From an uncultured Rhodopila sp. (GTDB taxonomy: Bacteria > Pseudomonadota > Alphaproteobacteria > Acetobacterales > Acetobacteraceae): 64,000 bases of DNA. The stretch spans positions 1 to 64,000 of the forward strand of contig CAINOE010000051.1 in assembly GCA_903851415.1 (NCBI GenBank), in the 5' to 3' direction. Position 1 is the stretch's first letter; each line of letters starts with the position of its first letter. Position numbers and translations under genes: made by a program. Shown here piece by piece: positions 58,220-64,000 of the stretch. The notes beneath the pieces are model-generated. The model had not been told where the DNA came from. It worked only from the letters and a program-made list of their open reading frames with translations, and made no database searches.

Positions 58220-59191
58220 ATGACCAAGGCAATCCGGATCCACACCAATGGCGGCCCCGAGGTGATGGTGTGGGAGGTTGTCCCGACCCCCGAGCCCGGA
58301 CCGGGCGAGGCGCTGATCAAGCATGAAGCCATCGGCCTGAACTTCATCGACGTCTATTTCCGCTCGGGGCTGTACAAGGCGCCGAGCCTGCCGCTGATCA
58401 TCGGCCAGGAAGGCGCCGGGACGGTGCTGGCCGTCGGCCCGGACGTGAAGAGCCCGGCGGTTGGCGATCGTGTCGCCTATGCCGGCCCGCTGGGCGGCTA
58501 CGCCACCGAGCGTGTCATCGCCGCCGATCGGCTGGTGAAGCTGCCGGATACGATCAGTTTCGAGACGGGCGCGGCGATGATGCTGCAGGGCCTGACCGCG
58601 CAGTACCTGATCCGCCGCACCTTCGCGGTGACGCCTGGCGACACGATCGTGGTGCATGCCGCTGCCGGCGGCGTCGGCCTGATCCTGTGCCAGTGGGCGA
58701 AGCACCTCGGCGCCACGGTCATCGGCGTGGTGTCCAGCGAGGAGAAGGCCGAACTGGCGCGGGCGAACGGCGCCGCCCATACGGTGGTGGGGCACGCCAA
58801 ACTGGCTGCCGAGGTCAAGCGCATCACGGGGGGCGCGATGGTTCCCGTGGTGTATGACAGCGTCGGCAAGGACACGTTCGCGGCCAGCATCGACTGCCTG
58901 GCGCCGCTCGGGCTGATGGTGAGCTACGGCAATGCCTCGGGGCCGGTGCCGCCGGTGGATATCAGCATGCTGGGGGCGAAAGGCAGCCTGTTCCTGACGC
59001 GGCCGACATTGGCGACCTATACGTCGAAGCGCAGCGACCTCGAGCGCATTGCCGCGGACCTGTTCGACGTCGTCGGCAGCGGCGTGGTGAAGATCCAGGT
59101 GAACCAGACGTTCAGCCTGAAGGACGCCGGGCTGGCGCATGCGGCGCTGGAAGGCCGCAAGACGACGGGGAGCACGGTATTGATCCCGTGA
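58220..59191 (+). CDS. Quinone oxidoreductase, zeta-crystallin-like
   Basis: 323 residues, medium-chain dehydrogenase without zinc ligands. The NADPH site VVHAAAGGVGLILCQWAKHLGATVIG is in place; NFIDVYFRSGLY near residue 37 is typical of QorA. Reduces quinones with NADPH. Its 3' end overlaps the gap before mntR, which is convergent. Confidence 0.92.
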   Translation: MTKAIRIHTNGGPEVMVWEVVPTPEPGPGEALIKHEAIGLNFIDVYFRSGLYKAPSLPLIIGQEGAGTVLAVGPDVKSPAVGDRVAYAGPLGGYATERVIAADRLVKLPDTISFETGAAMMLQGLTAQYLIRRTFAVTPGDTIVVHAAAGGVGLILCQWAKHLGATVIGVVSSEEKAELARANGAAHTVVGHAKLAAEVKRITGGAMVPVVYDSVGKDTFAASIDCLAPLGLMVSYGNASGPVPPVDISMLGAKGSLFLTRPTLATYTSKRSDLERIAADLFDVVGSGVVKIQVNQTFSLKDAGLAHAALEGRKTTGSTVLIP

Positions 59192-59215
59192 CCGCGCGCC
59201 CCCCGCTGCGCCGCC

Positions 59216-59659
59216 TCACCGCTGCGCCAGAAACCGCGCGAATGCGGCCAGCGTCGCGTCCGACACATGATGCTCGATCCCCTCGGCATCCGACTCCGCG
59301 GCTTCGAACGGCACGCCGACCGCCAGCAGCAGATCGACCACCACGCGGTGCCGCGTCCGCACCCGCGCGGCGAGGCTCTCACCCGCCTCGGTCAGAAACA
59401 CCCCGCGATACGGCTTGGCCACCGCCAGGCCTTCCCGCTTCAGCCGCCCGATGGTCTTGATCGCCGTCGCGTGCGCCACCCCGAGCCGCCGGGCTATGTC
59501 CGTCGGCCGCGCCTCTCCGGCATCCGTCAGCAGGTCGGAGATCAGCTCGACATAATCCTCCAGCAGCGCCCCGGACTGTGCCGTGCGCGCCTTGCCGAAC
59601 CGGCTGGCCTGCGTCGGTTCGGCTGGAAGCACTGCCGCGCGAGTCGGGCTTTCCGTCAT
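59216..59659 (-). CDS. mntR: Manganese-dependent transcriptional regulator MntR
   Basis: 147 residues, DtxR family. Helix-turn-helix EARPTDIARRLGVAHATAIKTIGRLKREG and metal-site region RHRVVVDLLLAVGVPFEAAESDAEGIEHHVSD with the E..D..GIEHHVS pattern. In Mn(II) excess it should repress mntH. The gene lies 40 nt downstream of mntH, same strand. Confidence 0.92.
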   Translation of the reverse strand: MTESPTRAAVLPAEPTQASRFGKARTAQSGALLEDYVELISDLLTDAGEARPTDIARRLGVAHATAIKTIGRLKREGLAVAKPYRGVFLTEAGESLAARVRTRHRVVVDLLLAVGVPFEAAESDAEGIEHHVSDATLAAFARFLAQR

Positions 59660-59699
59660 GGAACCATCACCGCACCAGTTGCCGCCGCCGATGGTCTGC

Positions 59700-61049
59700 C
59701 TAATCCGCAAAAGTTTGCAACAGCAGGATGACGTTCAGCCCCAACACGATCACCGTCCCGGACGCCGCCACCGCCTGAAGGCGCCGCCCGATGGCGAAGG
59801 CTCCCATGACCCCCGGCCGCCGGATCAGTATCAGCAGCGCTATCATCGGCACCGGCAGCACCAGGCTCAGGACCACCTGGCTGAGCACCAAAGCCTCCGT
59901 CGGCTGCGCGCCCATCGCCACCACGACCACCGCCGGAGCCATCGTCACCACGCGCCGCACCCACATCGGAATGCGGAAGCCGACGAAGTCCTGCATGATC
60001 ACCTGCCCGGCCATCGTCCCGACCACCGAGCTGGACAGCCCCGACGCCAGCAGCGACAGCATGAACGCCCCGGCCGCGACGACACCCATCAGCGGCAGCA
60101 GCGTGTGATACGCCGTCTCGATCTCGCCCACATCCGCATGGCCCTGATGGAACATCGTCGCCGCCATCGCCACCATCGCCATGTTCACCAGCCCGGCCAG
60201 AGTCAGCGCCAGCAGCACCTCGATATTGGAATAGCGGATCAGCCGGGCGGACTGCGCGTCGGTGCGTGCATACACGCGATGGGTCATCATGGCGGAGTGC
60301 AGGTAGATCGCGTGCGGCATGACCGTGGCGCCGACGATGCCGACGGCGAGGGTGACGCTGTCGGAACCGTCAAGCCGAGGCACGATGGTGTGGTAAAGCA
60401 CCTGACCCCAGTCCGGCGGGGCGATGAAAAGCTCGATCACATAGGCCAGGCTGATCACGCCTACGAACCCGGTGATCACCAGCTCTATCGGCCGGAAGCC
60501 GCGCGACTGGATCATCAGCAGGCCCCAGGTGATGGCGAAGGTGATGAGCAGCCCGGTCATCAGCGACAGGCCGAACAGCAGACTGATGCCGATGGCCGCG
60601 CCGATGGACTCGGCCAGATCGGTTGCCATCGCGGCAATTTCGCTCGCCACCCACATCGCCATGACCAGCGGGCGAGGAAAGTGCTGCCGGCAGAGCGCAG
60701 CCAGGCTGAAGCCGCTGACAATGCCGAGCCGTGCCGACAGGGCCTGGAACAGCATGGCGATCAGGTTCGCCATCAGCACCACCCACAGCAGCAGGTAGCC
60801 GTGCCTCGCGCCGGCCTGGATGTTGGTCGCGAAATTGCCCGGGTCCATGTAGGCGATCGACGCCACCACCGCCGGGCCGATGAACGGCAGGAAACTCCGC
60901 ACGCCCCGGCGGCTTCCGGTCAGCGCGGAGGCGCCCGCTGTTGCGGTCCGGTCGGACAGGCTCGGGGGCGAGACGGCCAGCTTCACCGGGCTGACTTGCC
61001 GTAGATCAAGGCAGATGAAGCTTTTGCCATATATTACGCCTCTCGCCAT
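59700..61049 (-). CDS. mntH: Nramp-type manganese transporter MntH
   Basis: 449 residues from the ATG at 61049. About 11 membrane segments; metal motif DPGN in ASIAYMDPGNFATN on the first helix and MPH in GATVMPHAIYLHS on the sixth. Imports Mn(II) with protons. The operator-like palindrome at 61054-61069 lies only five bases upstream, so the true start may be further in; a GTG at 60986 is one candidate. Confidence 0.93.
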   Translation of the reverse strand: MARGVIYGKSFICLDLRQVSPVKLAVSPPSLSDRTATAGASALTGSRRGVRSFLPFIGPAVVASIAYMDPGNFATNIQAGARHGYLLLWVVLMANLIAMLFQALSARLGIVSGFSLAALCRQHFPRPLVMAMWVASEIAAMATDLAESIGAAIGISLLFGLSLMTGLLITFAITWGLLMIQSRGFRPIELVITGFVGVISLAYVIELFIAPPDWGQVLYHTIVPRLDGSDSVTLAVGIVGATVMPHAIYLHSAMMTHRVYARTDAQSARLIRYSNIEVLLALTLAGLVNMAMVAMAATMFHQGHADVGEIETAYHTLLPLMGVVAAGAFMLSLLASGLSSSVVGTMAGQVIMQDFVGFRIPMWVRRVVTMAPAVVVVAMGAQPTEALVLSQVVLSLVLPVPMIALLILIRRPGVMGAFAIGRRLQAVAASGTVIVLGLNVILLLQTFAD

Positions 61050-61053
61050 ACTC

Positions 61054-61069
61054 TGTAGCCTGGGCTACA
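61054..61069. promoter_or_regulatory. Putative MntR box ahead of mntH
   Basis: TGTAGCC-TG-GGCTACA, a perfect palindrome in the mntH leader, resembling known MntR boxes with their TAGC/GCTA cores. MntR bound here would block transcription. Confidence 0.55.
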
Positions 61070-61164
61070 CCTTAAGTCGAGCAGATGGTTGGTGGCGCCG
61101 CCGTGTCAACACCGGCGGCGTTAAGGCTATCGCGTTTCGTGAACTGTGCTAAAGCCCCCGCCCC

Positions 61165-62121
61165 ATGCGCCACTTCCTCGATTTTGAAAAACCCATCGCC
61201 GAACTCGAAGGCAAGATCGAGGAGCTGCGGCGTATGTCGGAGCCGGGCGGCATCAATATCGCGGACGAAATCGGCCGCCTGACCGCCGTCGCGGACAAGC
61301 AGCTCCGCGCCACGTACGCCAAGCTGACGCCTTGGCAGAAAACCCAGGTCGCCCGGCACCCCGACCGGCCCAAGGCGCAGGACTACATCAACACGCTGAT
61401 CTCCGGCTTCACCCCGCTGGCCGGCGACCGCGCCTATGCCGACGACGCCGCGGTGCTGGGCGGCATGGGCCGGTTCCAGGGCCGCGCGGTGATGGTGCTG
61501 GGCACCGAGAAAGGCATCGATACCGAATCCCGGGTGAAACATAATTTCGGCATGGCGCGGCCGGAGGGCTACCGCAAGGCGCGCCGGCTGATGGAACTCG
61601 CCGGCCGCTTCGGCATGCCGATACTGACGTTCATCGACACTGCCGGCGCCTTTCCCGGGATCGAGGCGGAAGCGCGCGGCCAGGCCGAAGCCATCGCCCG
61701 GTCCATCGAGGCGTGCCTGGAAGCGCCGGTGCCGATCGTCGCGACGATCATCGGTGAGGGCGGATCGGGCGGCGCGATCGCGCTGGCGACCGGCGATCGG
61801 GTCCTGATGCTGGAACACGCAGTCTATTCGGTCATCTCGCCGGAGGGCTGCGCGTCGATCCTGTGGCGCGATCAGGCGCAGGCCCCGGTTGCGGCCGAGG
61901 CGCTGAAACTGACCGCCGAGGACCTGCTGCGCCTCAATCTGGTGGACCGGGTGGTGGCGGAGCCGTTGGGCGGCGCGCAGCGGGACAAGCTCACCACCGT
62001 CCATGCCGTCGGCCTGGCGGTGCAGGACGCGCTGGCGGAACTGAGCGCGTCGGATGGCGCGACCCTGCGGGCGAAGCGGCGGGAGAAGTTCCTGGCGATG
62101 GGACGGGAGCCCGTCGCATGA
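61165..62121 (+). CDS. accA: Acetyl-CoA carboxylase carboxyltransferase subunit alpha
   Basis: 318 residues. HFLDFEKPIAELEGKIEELR at the start and the crotonase-fold core GMARPEGYRKARRLMELAGRFGMPILTFIDTAGAFPGIEAEARGQAEAIA, then GEGGSGGAIALATGD. Transfers carboxyl from biotin to acetyl-CoA to make malonyl-CoA. Single gene, as usual; a TetR regulator gene follows about 100 nt later. Confidence 0.96.
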   Translation: MRHFLDFEKPIAELEGKIEELRRMSEPGGINIADEIGRLTAVADKQLRATYAKLTPWQKTQVARHPDRPKAQDYINTLISGFTPLAGDRAYADDAAVLGGMGRFQGRAVMVLGTEKGIDTESRVKHNFGMARPEGYRKARRLMELAGRFGMPILTFIDTAGAFPGIEAEARGQAEAIARSIEACLEAPVPIVATIIGEGGSGGAIALATGDRVLMLEHAVYSVISPEGCASILWRDQAQAPVAAEALKLTAEDLLRLNLVDRVVAEPLGGAQRDKLTTVHAVGLAVQDALAELSASDGATLRAKRREKFLAMGREPVA

Positions 62122-62223
62122 CAGCCGGTGGCACCGCGGTCCCGGCCTGTCCGGCTGGACCAAAGCCGGTCCCGCCCATAAACTACTCCGTTAGTGCGAT
62201 AAGGGCGGTTCGGTAGACATTCC

Positions 62224-62835
62224 ATGCGTGACGAGATTTCGGCTTACAAGCGCGACCGTATCCTCGAAGAAGCCGTCAAGCTGTTCTATGAACGCGGGTT
62301 CAGCGGCACGACGCTGGACGATATCGCCGGCAAGCTGGGCGTCACCAAGCCTTTCATCTACACGCATTTCCGCAGCAAATGCGAATTGCTGGAGGCGGTG
62401 TGCCGTCCGACGATCGAAATGTCGCTCGACGCCATTTCCCGCGCCGCCCGGAATGAAGGCCGCGCCGCCGATCGGCTGTTCGACGGGATCGTCAATTTTA
62501 CCAAAGTGGTGCTGCAGCGGCAGGCCAATATCGCGGTTTATTTCCGCGAGGAAAAGCATCTGTCGGAGGCCGGCCTCGGCGAGATCAATGCGCTGCGGAA
62601 ACGCTTCGACCGCGTGCTGAGCGACCTGCTGCAGGAAGGCGCCGACGCCGGGGAGTTCCGCATCGCCGATATCCGCATGGCCGCGCTGGCCATCGGCGGG
62701 ATGGTGAGCTGGGCGTACACCTGGTATCAACCCGGCGGCCGGCTGTCGTTCGACGATATCGGCGCACGGCTTGCTCATTTCGCACTGCAAATGGTGGAGG
62801 CGCAGCCGGCGGCGGAACTGACTGCGCAGTGTTGA
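62224..62835 (+). CDS. TetR family regulator
   Basis: 203 residues. N-terminal helix-turn-helix GTTLDDIAGKLGVTKPFIYTHFRSKCELL is typical TetR. The C-terminal ligand part has MVSWAYTWYQPGGRLSFDDIGARLA, the pattern of the TetR_C group often linked to fatty-acid or acyl-CoA metabolism. Target not known; accA lies upstream. Confidence 0.9.
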   Translation: MRDEISAYKRDRILEEAVKLFYERGFSGTTLDDIAGKLGVTKPFIYTHFRSKCELLEAVCRPTIEMSLDAISRAARNEGRAADRLFDGIVNFTKVVLQRQANIAVYFREEKHLSEAGLGEINALRKRFDRVLSDLLQEGADAGEFRIADIRMAALAIGGMVSWAYTWYQPGGRLSFDDIGARLAHFALQMVEAQPAAELTAQC

Positions 62836-62920
62836 ACCTCCGCCGCTTTGCACCGGCGGGCATTCCATAACGATCCGGTAATCGCCATCATTCCTTGCTC
62901 GACCGGAAAGCGCTCATTCG

Positions 62921-64000
62921 ATGCCCAATCACAGACGTTGGTGGACCGGGCTCTCGCAAACCCTCCGCGGCTGGTTTTCCCGGGCAGCGGAGGATGTGGC
63001 GGCCGGCGCGTCGTCCGCCCGGGCGCAGGAGGAGGTCAGGTTCCGCGCGATCGAGGCCGCGCCGATCATCTGGATGCTCGGCAAGGTTCAGTCGGGCAAG
63101 TCGTCGGTCGTACAGCGCCTGACGGGTGCGACCGAGGCCGAGGTAGGCGAAGGCTTCCGCCCGATGACCAGGACGGCGCGGATCTTCGATTTTCCGCCGG
63201 AAGCGCCCATGGTGCGGTTCCTCGATACCCGCGGGCTGGGCGAGACCGGCTACGATCCCGCAGAAGATATCGCGGCCTGCGAGCGGCAGGCGCAACTGCT
63301 GATGCTGGTCCTGCGCGCCGGCGATCCGGCGCAGGATGCGGTGTTTAGTGCGGCACAGGCGATCCGCGCCCGTCATCCGGCCTGGCCGGTGGTGGTGGCG
63401 CAGACCTGGCTGCACGCCCTGTATCCGTTTCCGCCGTCGCATCCTCAGCCGTATCCGTTCAACGCCGGCACGGACGGGCTGACCATCCCGTCCGCGCTGG
63501 CAAGGGCTTTGGCGCATCAGCGGCAGCAATTCGCCGGACTTGGCGGGACGGGACCGGTGATGTTCGTTCCGCTCGACTTCACCCACCCGGATGACGGGCT
63601 GGCGCCGGCCGATTACGGCCTCGATGCGCTGCTCGCCGCCTTGTCCGAGGCGCTGCCCCGCGCGGTCATGGCGCGGATCGAGGCTCTGCATGCCGACCGG
63701 GGGGGCAAGATCGCGACGGGGGCGCGATCCGCCATCCTGGGTTATGCGGTCGCGGCCGGTGCTGCGGACGCACTGCCGATCGTTGCGATAGCGGCGGTTC
63801 CGGCGATCCAGGGGGCGATGCTGCGGACATTGGGATCTCGTTTCTCTGTCGAATGGACAGGGTCCGATGTCGCCTCCCTGCTGGGCGCGGTCGGCACCGC
63901 GGCGCTGGTGCGCCAGGGTGTCGGATTCGCCCTCAAGCAGGGCGCCAAGCTGATCCCGGTCTACGGCCAGATCGGCGGCGCCGCCGCGGCATCCTTGTCC
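62921..64000 (+). CDS. GTPase with C-terminal DUF697-like membrane region (3' end outside window)
   Basis: At least 360 residues; the frame runs off the window. P-loop in WMLGKVQSGKSSVVQRLTG (G1) and DTRG in VRFLDTRGLGETGYD (G3). The later part (ILGYAVAAGAADALPIVAIAAVPAIQG, then FALKQGAKLIPVYGQIGGAAAA) has the hydrophobic helices of the DUF697/YcjF-like group. Role unknown; membrane-linked stress GTPase is likely. GGAAAG lies about 11 nt before the ATG. Confidence 0.8.
   Translation, partial: MPNHRRWWTGLSQTLRGWFSRAAEDVAAGASSARAQEEVRFRAIEAAPIIWMLGKVQSGKSSVVQRLTGATEAEVGEGFRPMTRTARIFDFPPEAPMVRFLDTRGLGETGYDPAEDIAACERQAQLLMLVLRAGDPAQDAVFSAAQAIRARHPAWPVVVAQTWLHALYPFPPSHPQPYPFNAGTDGLTIPSALARALAHQRQQFAGLGGTGPVMFVPLDFTHPDDGLAPADYGLDALLAALSEALPRAVMARIEALHADRGGKIATGARSAILGYAVAAGAADALPIVAIAAVPAIQGAMLRTLGSRFSVEWTGSDVASLLGAVGTAALVRQGVGFALKQGAKLIPVYGQIGGAAAASLS

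Overview
The window is about 64 kb of high-GC bacterial chromosome. NtrBC/NtrYX-type nitrogen and redox signalling, the cell-cycle methyltransferase CcrM next to rnhB, a PleD-like diguanylate cyclase, a COQ9-family ubiquinone gene near rpsU and many alphaproteobacterial household genes point to an alphaproteobacterium. Rhodospirillales/Acetobacteraceae is my best guess, but that is inference from gene content and base composition only. No rRNA genes, intact tRNA genes, CRISPR array, prophage or complete insertion sequence were found.

Layout. 1-4.3 kb: end of ntrC, then ntrY and ntrX. 4.3-4.6 kb: a frameshifted ISAs1-type transposase remnant. 4.8-8.5 kb: sdhCDAB, interrupted between sdhA and sdhB by a dispersed palindromic repeat. 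8.7-15.7 kb: an accessory island with an AbiEii-like nucleotidyltransferase operon, a duplicated orphan copy of its small first gene, a TIR gene overlapping a membrane-anchored ATPase gene, a small PemK/MazF-like pair, and a 568-bp duplicate of the 3' end of the ATPase gene. 16-20 kb: a tRNA-Trp-like remnant, secE, nusG, bioB, ccrM and rnhB. 20.3-21.7 kb: a putative L,D-transpeptidase-like effector with an exported partner. 21.9-25.5 kb: yebC-type regulator gene, ruvC, and thiC behind a TPP riboswitch. 25.9-29.4 kb: a CheB-CheR-PAS-histidine kinase with its receiver protein. 30.4-35.3 kb: a branched-chain amino acid/amide type ABC importer whose two ATPases are fused in one protein. 35.3-39.6 kb: a RES toxin operon, a DUF1127 gene, an acyl-CoA-dehydrogenase-like gene and a HigBA pair. 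40-43.4 kb: rpsU, def, coq9, lepA. 43.4-48.6 kb: two VapBC modules, an orphan trypsin-fold protease, a GxxExxY gene and an isocitrate dehydrogenase. 48.6-64 kb: an NDUFA9-like gene, a phospholipid N-methyltransferase-like gene, pleD, rpmG, a kinase/enolase-paralogue/2-hydroxyacid dehydrogenase operon, a tonB-like gene, a PduO-type adenosyltransferase, ogt, a quinone oxidoreductase, mntR/mntH, accA, a TetR regulator and a GTPase cut by the window end.

Three themes stand out. First, defence, toxin-antitoxin and effector-type genes are dense, and in five cases the downstream gene begins with a TTG overlapping the upstream stop as TTGA. Second, two dispersed palindromic repeat families recur between genes. 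One has conserved flanks around stems that change sequence while remaining complementary. The other occurs twice as a large nested palindrome. Third, two household genes have been altered: bioB ends inside a repeat, and the tRNA-Trp normally expected ahead of secE is reduced to a D-arm-less remnant.

The best candidates for an undescribed system are the TIR plus Gly/Ile-repeat membrane ATPase pair (10999-14279) and the kinase/enolase-like/dehydrogenase operon (52896-56115). All assignments come from reading the sequence; no database search was run.
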